64,000 nucleotides of DNA from SZUA-430 sp965227535 (GCA_965227535.1 OZ245761.1:2294001-2358000); one strand, 5' to 3'; counted from the stretch's first letter, positions 16,231 through 25,329 are shown. A program made the numbers and translations. Notes: a model not told the origin generated them from the sequence alone.

Positions 16231-16934
16231 GCGCGTTCGGCCTTGAAGCGCGCCCACCCGTTCGCCCGCAAATCGCACGCCGGACAATCGGCGCATCCAT
16301 AACCCCACGCATGCCGCTTCGACCGATCGCCGCGATAGCAGGAATGCGTCTCCTCGACGACCAGGTCAACCAGCGCCGCGCCGCCCAATTGCTCAGCCAA
16401 CACCCACGTCGCCGCCTTGTCGCGCCACATCAGCGGCGTATCGATCACCAGCCGCGCGTCGAGCCCCAGATTCAAACTCGCCTGCAAACTCTTCAGCGTG
16501 TCGTCGCGGCAATCGGGATAACCCGAATAGTCCGTCTCGCACATACCGCCGACGAGATGCTTGATCCCGCGCCGGTAGGCCAGCGCCGCCGCCGCCGTGA
16601 AGAAGAAGATGTTTCGCCCCGGCACGAACGTCGTCGGCAACCCGTTCTTGCCCATCGCGATTTCGCCATCGCCGGTCAACGCCGTCGCACCCAACGCCCT
16701 GATCACCGACAGATCCAGCACATGATCCGCACCGAGCTTCTTGGCCCAGTCCGGAAACAGCGCCCGCAACCCATCGGCGAACCGCGTGCGCACGTCCATC
16801 TCGACGGCGTGCCGCTGCCCGTAAGCGAACCCGACGGTTTCGACATGCGCGAACGCATCCAGCGCCCAGGCGAGACACGTTGCCGAATCTTGCCCGCCGG
16901 AAAACAAAACCAGCGCTTTCTTACCGTCCGTCAC
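16227..16934 (-). CDS. queC: 7-cyano-7-deazaguanine synthase
   Basis: Encodes a 235-aa ATP-dependent enzyme converting carboxydeazaguanine to preQ0. The PP-loop SGGQDSATC is at residues 12-20. A zinc site is formed by the C-terminal cysteines in HSCYRG and GCADCPACDLR. It is the first gene of the que operon, transcribed leftwards, with overlapping stops and starts downstream. No folE gene is seen in the operon. Confidence 0.95.
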   Translation of the reverse strand: MTDGKKALVLFSGGQDSATCLAWALDAFAHVETVGFAYGQRHAVEMDVRTRFADGLRALFPDWAKKLGADHVLDLSVIRALGATALTGDGEIAMGKNGLPTTFVPGRNIFFFTAAAALAYRRGIKHLVGGMCETDYSGYPDCRDDTLKSLQASLNLGLDARLVIDTPLMWRDKAATWVLAEQLGGAALVDLVVEETHSCYRGDRSKRHAWGYGCADCPACDLRANGWARFKAERA

Positions 16935-17041
16935 GAAGCGACCTTAGCAACTGCACAATCGGGCCGCACATTGAGGGGATGCACGCCCCCACGCAATGGG
17001 CTAAACCAGCGCGAATATCCCACGGACCATAAGGATTAACC

Positions 17042-18166
17042 GTGACGGCCATCGCGATCAGCGGCACCGGTCTCTACACCCCGCCCCATTCGATCAGCAA
17101 CGAAGAGCTGGTCACCGCTTTCAACGCCTACGTCCGCAAACACAATGCCGAACATGGCGCCGACATCGCCGCCGGCAGGGTCCAAGCGCTCGCCGAGTCG
17201 AGCACCGACTTCGTGCACAAAGCCTCTGGCATCAAGAGTCGCTTCGTCGTCGAGAAGGATCACATCCTCGATCCGAACGTGATGGCCCCGCGCATCCCAG
17301 AACGACCGAACGACCAACTCTCGATCTTAGCCGAAATGGCCGTGATCGCCGCGAAAGAAGCGCTCGACCGCGCCGGCAAAAAACCCACCGACATCGATTG
17401 CGTCATCGTCGCCTGCTCGAACCTGCAACGTGCCTATCCGGCGATCGCCATCGAAGTGCAGAACGCGCTCGGCTGCCAAGGCTTCGGCTTCGACATGAAC
17501 GTCGCGTGTTCGTCCGCTACCTTCGGCCTGCAAGCCGCCGCCGACATGATCCGCGCCGGCAACGCGCACGCCGCACTTGTGGTGAATCCCGAAATCTGCT
17601 CCGGCCACCTGAACTTCCGCGACCGCGACAGCCACTTCATCTTCGGCGACGTCGCGACCGCCCTCGTCGTCGAGCCAAAAGAAAAAGCGCGCGGCAAGCA
17701 CGCCTGGGAGATCCTCGGCACGCGCCTCAAAACGCAATTCTCAAACAACATCCGCAACAATTTCGGCTTCTTGAACCGCGCTGCGCCAGAAGGCATCGGC
17801 AAACCCGACAAACTCTTCGTCCAAGAAGGCCGCAAGGTCTTCAAGGAAGTGGTGCCCATGGTCGCCGAACTGATCGTCAGCCACCTCGCCGACGAGAAGA
17901 TCGCGCCCGAAAGCCTGAAGCGCCTCTGGCTGCACCAAGCCAACATCAACATGAACGACTTCATCGCCCGCAAAGTGCTGGGCCGCGATCCGGTGGCGGG
18001 CGAATCCCCCGTCATCTTGGACACCTACGCGAACACAAGTTCGGCGGGCTCCATCATCGCCTTCCACAAATACAGCGACGACCTGAAGGCCGGCGACCTC
18101 GGGGTCATCTGCTCGTTCGGCGCCGGCTATTCAGCCGGAAACGTCATCGTACGGAAGCACCACTAA
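17042..18166 (+). CDS. beta-ketoacyl-ACP synthase III, FabH2-like
   Basis: Encodes a 374-aa thiolase-fold condensing enzyme. The catalytic triad is visible: Cys156 in NVACSSATFG, His298 in WLHQANINMND and Asn331 in YANTSSAGS. Length and the insert-rich N-terminus match the longer Pseudomonas PA3286-type enzymes, which use medium-chain acyl-CoA from fatty-acid breakdown, better than the classical 320-aa FabH. Start is GTG at 17042 with AAGGA upstream. Proximity to alkB fits a role with medium-chain acyl groups, but that is inference. Confidence 0.85.
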   Translation: MTAIAISGTGLYTPPHSISNEELVTAFNAYVRKHNAEHGADIAAGRVQALAESSTDFVHKASGIKSRFVVEKDHILDPNVMAPRIPERPNDQLSILAEMAVIAAKEALDRAGKKPTDIDCVIVACSNLQRAYPAIAIEVQNALGCQGFGFDMNVACSSATFGLQAAADMIRAGNAHAALVVNPEICSGHLNFRDRDSHFIFGDVATALVVEPKEKARGKHAWEILGTRLKTQFSNNIRNNFGFLNRAAPEGIGKPDKLFVQEGRKVFKEVVPMVAELIVSHLADEKIAPESLKRLWLHQANINMNDFIARKVLGRDPVAGESPVILDTYANTSSAGSIIAFHKYSDDLKAGDLGVICSFGAGYSAGNVIVRKHH

Positions 18167-18562
18167 ACCGTCTCGCAAGTGCGAAGGGTTTCGGACAAGA
18201 GCAACCTCCGAAACGGCAGAAGCGCGCCATTTCCTCGCCGGCGACGGCTCTTGAAACCACTACAACGCGCATCATGAAGCATTTCGCCACCCTCTAAATC
18301 ATAACGAAATCAATGAGATACGGCGTTCGTTCAGAAAAGTTGGATATAGGCTCTGAAACAGACTGAGAACGATCTTGGAACTTCTGTGTTTTACGCGCCA
18401 CTAGATGTTACTAATGCGATACAGATCGCGCAGGACGAGCGGCCGGTACTCTGATTCCATTAGAGATTGGCTCCAGGCGACAATGAAAAGCAGTCTTACA
18501 CGGTGTTCACGAAACCTTCTTTGTCACTGAATTTTGCCGTCAGGACGGTGTAGCGAAGAAAT
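18167..18562. other. 396-bp intergenic region, nothing recognised
   Basis: Lies between the ends of the FabH-like gene and the AraC regulator gene, so no promoter is required here. It is AT-richer than its surroundings. I see no tRNA, hairpin terminator or frame with a credible ribosome-binding site. Confidence 0.5.
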
Positions 18563-19570
18563 TCAGCCCGCTTTGAACCACCGGCGGCAGGCGCGGCTGA
18601 AACTCGTCGGGTCTTCGAACCCCAGCATCTCCGCCATGTCCGCGCGCGAGTGCTTGTCCGCATCGAGCAGTTGCCGCGCGCGCTGCTTCAAATTCGCATC
18701 GAGCAGCGCGCGATAACTCGTGCCGTTCGCCGCAAGCCGGCGCACCAACGTGCGCCGCGACAGCCCAAGCTCCCGCGCCGCCTCGTCTTCCGACAACCGC
18801 CCCGTCCGCTTGCGCTTGAGCAAACGCTCGACGCGCAGCGTCAGCGTGTCCTCGCCGCGAATGCGTTGCGCGGCTTGTTCAAGTTCGGCGAGCGCCGTCG
18901 CCAGCAAATCCTGATCGGCATAAGGCGACGCCTTCGCGCAAACCGCGTTGCTGATCGCAACCGCGTAGTGCCGCTGATTGAAACTCACCGTGCCGCCCAG
19001 CACCGCGCGCAGATGATCCGCATGCTCCGGCGCCTTGCCCGGAAACTGATAGGCGACCGTATCGCGCGCCTCTTCAAGCACGGGATCGAGCATCGACTTC
19101 GCGCTCATCGCCGCCGTCTGGGCCATCGCATGGAACACGGCCTCGGCCAACGGGACGCCCGACGATATGAAGAGCGTCGTCTTCGCCTTATCGCGCGCCA
19201 TGCGCAGGCTGAGAAAAGGTCCCCGGACATGTCCGTAGCGCGCGAGAATTTCTATTCCTTCGCCGACGGTCGCCGCACTGCGAACAGCAACTTCCAGCGC
19301 ACCCTGCGTCGCCGTTCCCCAAACGGCCAGCGCCTTCAGCGGCCAATCTTCGCCGACGATGCGATGCATGTTGGCGCTGAAAGCGATGAAGGAGTACAGC
19401 GTCGCCTCCGCACCGGGCTTTGCCAACGCCGCCTCGTCGATATCGACACCCGCCATCAGCGCCTTGCGCAACTCAGGCGTCGTCCCGAACTGCCTTAGCA
19501 GAAGGCGCATGTAGCCGGCCGGTGCCGGCACCGACTTCGCCGCGTCGCGCTTGGAATCTCGAACCACCAT
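18563..19570 (-). CDS. AraC-family transcriptional regulator
   Basis: Encodes about 335 aa. The N-terminal two thirds resemble the arabinose-binding-like ligand domain of the OruR/ArgR-type AraC proteins. The C-terminal ~85 residues carry two helix-turn-helix units, with LSEDEAARELGLSRRTLVRRL and HSRADMAEMLGFEDPTSFSRACRRWF. Divergent pairing with alkB suggests it senses alkanes or their products and controls alkB. The ATG at 19570 is preferred over a TTG nine bases upstream. A 21-bp inverted repeat overlaps this start. Confidence 0.85.
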   Translation of the reverse strand: MVVRDSKRDAAKSVPAPAGYMRLLLRQFGTTPELRKALMAGVDIDEAALAKPGAEATLYSFIAFSANMHRIVGEDWPLKALAVWGTATQGALEVAVRSAATVGEGIEILARYGHVRGPFLSLRMARDKAKTTLFISSGVPLAEAVFHAMAQTAAMSAKSMLDPVLEEARDTVAYQFPGKAPEHADHLRAVLGGTVSFNQRHYAVAISNAVCAKASPYADQDLLATALAELEQAAQRIRGEDTLTLRVERLLKRKRTGRLSEDEAARELGLSRRTLVRRLAANGTSYRALLDANLKQRARQLLDADKHSRADMAEMLGFEDPTSFSRACRRWFKAG

Positions 19571-19589
19571 GTGGCGCAAAATGCCACAT
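19569..19589. promoter_or_regulatory. inverted repeat, candidate AraC-regulator operator
   Basis: ATGTGGC and GCCACAT form a perfect inverted repeat with a 7-base spacer, overlapping the start codon of the regulator and lying in the alkB upstream region. TGGCGC half-motifs recur at the right-hand side. The position suits autoregulation and alkB control. Confidence 0.45.
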
Positions 19590-19672
19590 TTCTGGCGCGC
19601 GCGATACTCACCCCCGGCACGGCCAACGCGTACCTTCAGGCCACCACAAGAAAGCCTAGAAGGGAGAACGTC

Positions 19673-20857
19673 ATGACATTCACGGGCAAAACCGCAGACG
19701 GGCGCGAAATCACCTACGTCGACGGCAAGCGGTATCTCTATCTGCTGTCGCTGGTCATCCCGCTTATCCCGGCGCTCAGCGTCGCCGCCTATTTGGCCTT
19801 AGGGCACAACGCGCTGGTGACGCTCGTACCCCTGCTCTTCATCTTCGGCCTCATCCCGATGGTCGACGCGATGCTGGGCGAGGACACCCACAACCCGCCC
19901 GAGGAAGTCGTGCCGGAAATGTCCGCGGACAATTACTACCGCGTCCTCGCCCTCATCTCGGTGCCGATCTACTGGGTCAGCTTCATCGCGACCGCCGTCA
20001 TGGTCGGCACGCAGGACCTCCCCTGGTGGTCGGTCGCAGCACTCGCCCTCGGTGTCGGCATGGTCTCAGGCGGCAGCCTCACCACCGCACATGAACTCGG
20101 TCATAAGCACAGCCCGGTCGATCGTTTCGCGGCAAAAATCTGCCTGGCGATCGTCGGCTACGCGCACTTCGCTATCGAGCACAATCGCGGCCATCACGTC
20201 TGGGTTTCGACGCCAGAAGATCCCGCCAGCTCGCGCATGGGCGAAAGCATCTACAAATTCGCCCGCCGCGAATTGCCGGGCACGTTCAAGCGCGGCTGGG
20301 AACAGGAAACGCTGCGCCTGTCTAAGCGCGGCAAAGGCCCGTGGTCGCTCGAAAACGAAATCCTGCAGGGCTACGCGATCACGCTCACCGTCGCCGCCGT
20401 CCTAATCGCGATGTTCGGCTGGATTATGATCCCCTTCCTGATCGCGCATCACTTCGTCGGCTGGTACGGCCTCACGCAAGCGAACTACGTCGAGCACTAC
20501 GGCCTGCTGCGTGAGAAGCGCGCGAATGGCCGCTACGAACCCACCGCACCGCGCCATTCGTGGAACACCAACCACATCTTCTCGAACCTGCTGACGTTCC
20601 ACCTCCAGCGCCACTCGGACCACCACGCGAACCCGCAACGCCCCTATCAAGCCTTGCGCGACTTCGCCGACTTGCCCCGCCTGCCAAGCGGCTACCCCGG
20701 CATGTATGCCCTCGCCGCCGTGCCTTCGCTCTGGTTCAAAGTGATGGACCCGAAGGTGATGGCGTGGGCCGGTGGCGACATCAGCAAGGTCAACGTCGAC
20801 CGCGCCGCCGCCCCGCGCCTCATCCGCAAGTACGGCACCGCGCCGATCGCGGCCTGA
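19673..20857 (+). CDS. alkB: alkane 1-monooxygenase
   Basis: Encodes a 394-aa integral membrane diiron hydroxylase that oxidises medium-chain n-alkanes to 1-alkanols with rubredoxin as electron donor. All histidine boxes are present: HELGHK at 140-145, EHNRGHH at 169-175, NYVEHYG at 271-277 and LQRHSDHH at 311-318. About six hydrophobic helices surround them. ATG at 19673 follows AAGGGAG. Rubredoxin and reductase genes are not in the window. The likely regulator is divergent. Confidence 0.93.
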   Translation: MTFTGKTADGREITYVDGKRYLYLLSLVIPLIPALSVAAYLALGHNALVTLVPLLFIFGLIPMVDAMLGEDTHNPPEEVVPEMSADNYYRVLALISVPIYWVSFIATAVMVGTQDLPWWSVAALALGVGMVSGGSLTTAHELGHKHSPVDRFAAKICLAIVGYAHFAIEHNRGHHVWVSTPEDPASSRMGESIYKFARRELPGTFKRGWEQETLRLSKRGKGPWSLENEILQGYAITLTVAAVLIAMFGWIMIPFLIAHHFVGWYGLTQANYVEHYGLLREKRANGRYEPTAPRHSWNTNHIFSNLLTFHLQRHSDHHANPQRPYQALRDFADLPRLPSGYPGMYALAAVPSLWFKVMDPKVMAWAGGDISKVNVDRAAAPRLIRKYGTAPIAA

Positions 20858-20862
20858 CACGT

Positions 20863-20899
20863 AAAACAAAGCCCGTCGTTGCACACGTCAACGACGGGC
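20863..20899 (-). terminator. rho-independent terminator of the usp operon
   Basis: Arms 20871-20881 and 20889-20899 (GCCCGTCGTTG and its complement) form a perfect 11-bp stem with a 7-base loop. On the minus strand it is followed by TTTGTTTT, so it ends the leftward transcript from the gene at 20906. It also lies just behind alkB, where it may act weakly in the other direction. Confidence 0.8.
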
Positions 20900-20905
20900 G
20901 ATGTC

Positions 20906-21271
20906 TCAGACCGGTTGGACGCGAATAACCTTGAACGTTCGCATCACGCCGTCGTGCTCGGTGATGGACAGATACTCGCCCTTCTTGATCTCATGCCGGT
21001 CGAGCTTATAGAGCGGCTCGTCGTCATCGCGATCGTCGGCGTCGTAGTCGAAATGCCAGCCCCGCCCGACGTCGATCAGAAGTCCGATCTCGTCGGGCTC
21101 GCCCGCCGTGAACCGGCGCACGGTGCATTTCGCCTTGGCCTTTTTCCACTCGTCCGAATTCAGATGCCCGCCCGCGTCGAGCGGCGCAATGAATTCATAT
21201 CCATGCATCGCGCTGCCGTTAGGGAATTCCTTCGACCGGGCGAGTTCCAAACGCACATGATAAAGAGCCAT
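20906..21271 (-). CDS. conserved hypothetical protein
   Basis: Encodes a 121-aa soluble, acidic protein starting MALYHVRLELARSKEFPNGS. It contains the run DYDADDRDDDEPLYKLDRHEIKKGEYLSI. No catalytic motif is recognised. It starts ten bases after the universal stress protein stop and is followed by a terminator, so it is the last gene of a two-gene operon and may share the stress response. Confidence 0.7.
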   Translation of the reverse strand: MALYHVRLELARSKEFPNGSAMHGYEFIAPLDAGGHLNSDEWKKAKAKCTVRRFTAGEPDEIGLLIDVGRGWHFDYDADDRDDDEPLYKLDRHEIKKGEYLSITEHDGVMRTFKVIRVQPV

Positions 21272-21281
21272 CGATTTTTCC

Positions 21282-22142
21282 TCAGTGCGCCATCAGAATC
21301 GGCATCGCGGCGTTCGTAAACACGTGCCGCGTCACACCGCCAAGCACCAGCTCGCGCAAACGGCTGTGCCCGTAACCGCCGATGACGAGCAGCCCCGCGC
21401 CTGCGCGCTGCGCTGCATCGACCAGCGCGGTTGCCGTGCTCTGGCCGCCCGGATTGACGCCGTGCTCGACCGCCGCCAACCCATGCAGGCGTAGATAATC
21501 GCGCAGGCGGTCCATCTGCACCGTATCGATCGGTCCCGACGTGACGTTGATAATCTCAATCGCTTGCGCGCGCGCCAGCATCGGGATCGCGGCCGCGACA
21601 GCATGCGCCGCGGCGGCGCCGCCATCCCAACCGATCGCGACTTTCGCGCCCACGATCGCAGCCGGGCGCTGGGGCACGAGCAGCAAGGGCTTGCGTCCGT
21701 TCATCAGCGCCGACTCCATCGCCGCGCGCATCGTCATGTCCTTCGCATCAGCGGGCGTATCGAAGATGACGAGGTCCGAAAGTCTCGCCTCTTCCGCGAC
21801 AACTTCTTCCGACAACCCTTCGCGCATCTGGAAGGATGCACTGATCCCCTTCTGCGTTGTCTGATCGGTGGACGCGCCGGCCGCCTTCGCCAGATTGTCG
21901 AGCTTGCCGCGCGCCACGGCCGCCGCCCGGTTGGACGCCTCGCGAGAAGCATCCATGATCTCCTGGATCACGCCGGCTGAAACCCCTTCGCCCAAATAAG
22001 GCAGGACCTCGCTCGGATCGGGGCGTACATAAACGCCGGCGACATGACTGCCGAACGCTTTAGCCACCTCAAACGCGGCGTTGAGGACATGCGAGTCGCG
22101 CTCGCCGCCGGTCAACGGTACTAGAATCTTGCGATATGACAT
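21282..22142 (-). CDS. universal stress protein, tandem UspA domains
   Basis: Encodes 286 aa with two UspA folds (about residues 1-150 and 160-286). The second carries GGYGHSRLRELVLGGVTRHVF, the ATP-binding-type glycine loop, while the first is more diverged. Tandem Usp proteins respond to starvation, oxygen limitation or membrane stress. The upstream region contains an FNR/FixK-type box at 22195-22208, which would place this operon under oxygen control. Confidence 0.88.
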   Translation of the reverse strand: MSYRKILVPLTGGERDSHVLNAAFEVAKAFGSHVAGVYVRPDPSEVLPYLGEGVSAGVIQEIMDASREASNRAAAVARGKLDNLAKAAGASTDQTTQKGISASFQMREGLSEEVVAEEARLSDLVIFDTPADAKDMTMRAAMESALMNGRKPLLLVPQRPAAIVGAKVAIGWDGGAAAAHAVAAAIPMLARAQAIEIINVTSGPIDTVQMDRLRDYLRLHGLAAVEHGVNPGGQSTATALVDAAQRAGAGLLVIGGYGHSRLRELVLGGVTRHVFTNAAMPILMAH

Positions 22143-22194
22143 TGGACCCTCCTGGTCGTGGCAAGAAAACTAGCCAAATGGGGCTACGCTCTCC

Positions 22195-22208
22195 TTGACT
22201 TGAATCAA
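22195..22208. promoter_or_regulatory. FNR/FixK-type box upstream of the usp operon
   Basis: TTGACTTGAATCAA matches TTGAT-N4-ATCAA with one difference. It lies 53-66 bases before the uspA-like start, suitable for class II activation, and within the region shared with the divergent HD hydrolase operon. A second short inverted repeat, TCAATT-N9-AATTGA, is at 22209-22229. Confidence 0.65.
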
Positions 22209-22254
22209 TCAATTAAGCTCAACAATTGAACGCGAACGAGGGCGCGAAAGCTCC

Positions 22255-22866
22255 ATGGTCAAACTGCAGAAAGCGCCGAAACCGCGGGCCTGGCAACGCA
22301 TGCTTTCAGGCCGCCGACTCGACCTTTTGGACCCCTCGCCCTTCGATGTCGAGATCGAAGATATCGCCCATGGTCTCGCCCGCGTCGCCCGCTGGAACGG
22401 TCAGACCTACGGCGACCACGCATTCTCGGTCGCACAACACTGCATGCTGGTCGAAGACTGCGTCGCGCAGCTGAAGCCCGGCGTCGCCCACCGCTGGCGC
22501 CTGGCCGCGTTGCTGCACGACGCGCCGGAATACGTCGTCGGCGACTTGATCAGCCCGTTCAAGGCGGCGGTGGGGCTCGACTACAAATCGCTTGAGAACA
22601 AACTGCTCGCCGCCATCCACCTCCGCTTCGGCCTGCCGGCGACCCTGCCGGAAGAAACGACGGCGCTGATCAAGCGCGCCGACAAAGTCTCGGCCTTCTT
22701 CGAAGCGACGCAGCTCGCGGGCTTCGCGACGGAAGAGGCGCTCTCCTTCTTCGGCTCGCCGCGCGGCATCGCGCCGATGAAGCTGAAACCGCTGCCGGCG
22801 GCGGAGGCGCAACGCGAATTCGTCGAACGCTTCAAGACACTGCTGCCCAGCACGCAGGAACACTGA
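22255..22866 (+). CDS. HD-domain hydrolase (YfbR-like)
   Basis: Encodes 203 aa with a metal-dependent HD phosphohydrolase fold: His62, the His88-Asp89 pair in LLHDAPEYVVGD, and a later Asp in IKRADK. YfbR-type members are 5'-nucleotidases, so a nucleotide phosphate is a likely substrate, unproven. It is first of three tightly coupled genes: its stop overlaps the phosphatase start as TGATG, and that one overlaps the regulator gene. Confidence 0.8.
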   Translation: MVKLQKAPKPRAWQRMLSGRRLDLLDPSPFDVEIEDIAHGLARVARWNGQTYGDHAFSVAQHCMLVEDCVAQLKPGVAHRWRLAALLHDAPEYVVGDLISPFKAAVGLDYKSLENKLLAAIHLRFGLPATLPEETTALIKRADKVSAFFEATQLAGFATEEALSFFGSPRGIAPMKLKPLPAAEAQREFVERFKTLLPSTQEH

Positions 22867-23378
22867 TGCCCGCGATCTACGTCTGCCCGAAAAGCAAAGT
22901 GCCGGAAAGCGTTCTGCAGTTGCGCCCGTCGCACCTCGTCACGCTTCTCGATCCTGCCGACGACATGCCAACGCCGGATGACGTTCCCGGCCACCGCCAT
23001 CTGCGTCTCGGCATGCACGACATCGCAACCGCACGCCCCGAATACACGGCGCCCGATCAGATGCACGTGCGCGAACTCATCGCCTTCGCCCGCGATTGGG
23101 ACCGAAGGCAGCCGATCCTGATTCACTGCTGGGCCGGCATCAGCCGCTCGACCGCTTCAGCCTTCACCATCGCCTGCATGGTCAGCAAACCGGGCAGCGA
23201 ACTGGCGATCGCGCAACGCCTGCGCCAAGCGGCCCCGCACGCGCAGCCGAACCCGCGCATCGTCGCCTTCGCCGACGCGCTGCTCGAACGCGACGGCCGC
23301 ATGGTCGACGCGGTCGACGCGATGGGTCCGGGCCAAGTCGTTTTCGAAGGCCGCCTCTTCGCCCTCACCCTGGAATGA
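22866..23378 (+). CDS. protein tyrosine phosphatase-like protein
   Basis: Encodes a 170-aa cysteine-dependent phosphatase. The P-loop is HCWAGISRS with nucleophile Cys88 and Arg94 (C-x5-R). The general acid may be one of the aspartates in the MHDI segment near 50-52. The preceding HD hydrolase and following Nudix-type regulator are translationally coupled to it, so the three gene products probably act on one nucleotide-linked process. The substrate could be a small molecule instead of a protein. Confidence 0.8.
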   Translation: MPAIYVCPKSKVPESVLQLRPSHLVTLLDPADDMPTPDDVPGHRHLRLGMHDIATARPEYTAPDQMHVRELIAFARDWDRRQPILIHCWAGISRSTASAFTIACMVSKPGSELAIAQRLRQAAPHAQPNPRIVAFADALLERDGRMVDAVDAMGPGQVVFEGRLFALTLE

Positions 23379-24376
23379 GCCAGAACCGCCTCACCCGCAA
23401 CGAAGCCGAAGCCGCCAACGCGGTCATCATCGGTCTGAACGCCTGCATCGTGACCGTCGCCGATGACATGCCGCGCGTCCTGGTCGTGCGCCGCGATCCC
23501 GTATCGAAAGCACACGCCTCCGACGGCCTCGCCTTCGGCCCCTTCGAGCCCGAACACCACCGCACGCTCGAGATTGGTCTGCGCAATCTGGTAAAGGAAC
23601 AGATGCAAGTGTCGCTCGGCTACGTCGAGCAACTCTACACGTTCGGCGATCGCGGCCGCCACGAACTCGAAGCCGGCGAAGGCCCGCGCGTCGTCTCCGT
23701 CGGTTATCTCGCATTGACTCGCCAAGGCGCTGACAGCGCCGGCCGCTGGCGCAACATCTACGACTTCTTTCCGTGGGAAGATTGGCGCAAAGAACGCCCC
23801 GCTATCATAGACGCGATGATCCGCCCGCGTCTCGACGCCTGGGCGAAACTCGCCGACAGCCAGACGCGCAACGAACGCGCGCGCCTCTGCTTCGGCTTCG
23901 ACGGCCTGCACTGGGACGAAGAGAAAGTGCTGGAGCGCTACGAAATTCTCTACGAGGCCGGCGTCGTCATCGAGGCCCGCCGCGACGGCCGCACGCTGCC
24001 CTCATCGGCGCCGTCCGCGGAAGATCAAACGCGTTTCGGCGAAGCGATGCTCTTCGACCACCGCCGCATACTGGCGACGGGCATGGGCCGCCTGCGCGGC
24101 AAACTCAAATACCGCCCAATCGTCTTCGAAGTGATGGACGCGACCTTCACGCTGCTCGACCTGCAGCGCACCGTCGAAGCGATCTCCGGCATCCGCCTGC
24201 ACAAGCAAAACTTCCGCCGCCTCGTCGAAACAAGCGGCCTCGTCGAACGCACCGGCAAACGCACCACGAAGGCCGGCGGCCGCCCGGCGGAAGAATTCCG
24301 CTTCCGCCGCGAAGTGCTGCGCGAACGTCCGGCACCCGGCGTGAAAGTCCCGCTACGCCGCGCGGCGCGCCTCTAG
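23375..24376 (+). CDS. NrtR/NadQ-like Nudix-domain transcriptional regulator of NAD synthesis
   Basis: Encodes 333 aa: an N-terminal Nudix-like domain (about residues 10-150) followed by a region ending in a winged helix (LDLQRTVEAISGIRLHKQNFRRLVE and GRPAEEFRF). The Nudix box is degenerate, as expected for a ligand-sensing, non-catalytic domain. NrtR/NadQ regulators repress NAD genes and respond to NAD-pathway metabolites. nadABC lies about 1.2 kb downstream with two palindromes in its promoter. The ATG overlaps the phosphatase stop. Assignment to NadQ versus NrtR is not settled. Confidence 0.75.
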   Translation: MSQNRLTRNEAEAANAVIIGLNACIVTVADDMPRVLVVRRDPVSKAHASDGLAFGPFEPEHHRTLEIGLRNLVKEQMQVSLGYVEQLYTFGDRGRHELEAGEGPRVVSVGYLALTRQGADSAGRWRNIYDFFPWEDWRKERPAIIDAMIRPRLDAWAKLADSQTRNERARLCFGFDGLHWDEEKVLERYEILYEAGVVIEARRDGRTLPSSAPSAEDQTRFGEAMLFDHRRILATGMGRLRGKLKYRPIVFEVMDATFTLLDLQRTVEAISGIRLHKQNFRRLVETSGLVERTGKRTTKAGGRPAEEFRFRREVLRERPAPGVKVPLRRAARL

Positions 24377-25329
24377 CCGCACTGCCCCGGATCGGTCACC
24401 GCGATCTCGGCCACGACCGGCAGATGATCTGACCCCATCTTGGGCAGCACATCCCGCGAAACAAAACTCAAACCTGGGCCGACGAGCAAATTGTCGATGG
24501 GAATCCGCATCTGCGGCGGCAATCTTGACGGCCACGTCCCGCCGGCGCCGGTAAGAATGTTGACGTTCCCGCGCTCCGCGATGGTGCGCATCACATAACC
24601 CCAAGGCGCCGCGTTGAAATCGCCCAGCACCAGCTTCGCCCCGGGCCACGCCGCCACATCGCCGGCGATCTCGTCGGCCTGCGCGCGCTGCGCCCACCAA
24701 GGCCGGTTCGGAAACGGCCGCGTCATATGGGTGGCGAAAATCTTCATCTGGCAGCCGGCAAGTTGCGTGTCGATCTGAACCAATGGCGAGCGCTCCGGAT
24801 CGGCCGTCGCCTTGACCGCGGGCGACGTCAGTCGCGCGCGCGAGAAGATCGTGATGTCGCAGCGTCCGTTGCCGACGCAATCGAAGCGATACGGAAATTG
24901 CGGCTCCAGCGGACGCAAGGCATCGCGTATCCGCTGCGTTGTCTCGACGAACACGACGATGTCCGGATTGACCTCGGTGACCATCGCCCGCACCTGATCC
25001 AAACGTCCATTCGCGAACCACACATTGAAGAGCAACACTTTGAAGCGCGGAGCGTTGGCGGCGACCGGCGGCGGCGGTGTCGTCCATGGCATGGCCGTCA
25101 AATAGGCCGAGACCGCAATTGCGGCGGCAACGCCCGCGAGGCGCCACCACTGAAACATCGCCCCGACAAGCGCGACCGATGCCGCGACGACCATGGCCGG
25201 TAGCAAAAACTGCCCCGCCAAATCGAACGACCAATGCAGTGACGCGGCGGAAACGCCGATCAACGCCATCGCCGACCACACAACCCCGAAAAGCACGGAG
25301 AACCACACGGCGTTCAACAGAATCCGCAT
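24373..25329 (-). CDS. membrane-anchored endonuclease/exonuclease/phosphatase-family protein
   Basis: Encodes 318 aa. Residues 1-85 hold two or three hydrophobic helices; the rest is an EEP fold with LLFNVWFANG, VVFVETTQ, the THMTRPFP segment, GDFNAAPW and the C-terminal GSDHLPV that carries the catalytic Asp-His. Such membrane-anchored members usually face the periplasm and may act on nucleic acid or phosphoesters. Its 3' end overlaps the stop of the regulator gene by four bases. Confidence 0.82.
   Translation of the reverse strand: MRILLNAVWFSVLFGVVWSAMALIGVSAASLHWSFDLAGQFLLPAMVVAASVALVGAMFQWWRLAGVAAAIAVSAYLTAMPWTTPPPPVAANAPRFKVLLFNVWFANGRLDQVRAMVTEVNPDIVVFVETTQRIRDALRPLEPQFPYRFDCVGNGRCDITIFSRARLTSPAVKATADPERSPLVQIDTQLAGCQMKIFATHMTRPFPNRPWWAQRAQADEIAGDVAAWPGAKLVLGDFNAAPWGYVMRTIAERGNVNILTGAGGTWPSRLPPQMRIPIDNLLVGPGLSFVSRDVLPKMGSDHLPVVAEIAVTDPGQCG

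Noticed and set aside
16935..17041. preQ1 riboswitch before queC
   Set aside because: The leader is short and I could not find a pseudoknot-forming preQ1 aptamer pattern; no claim is made.
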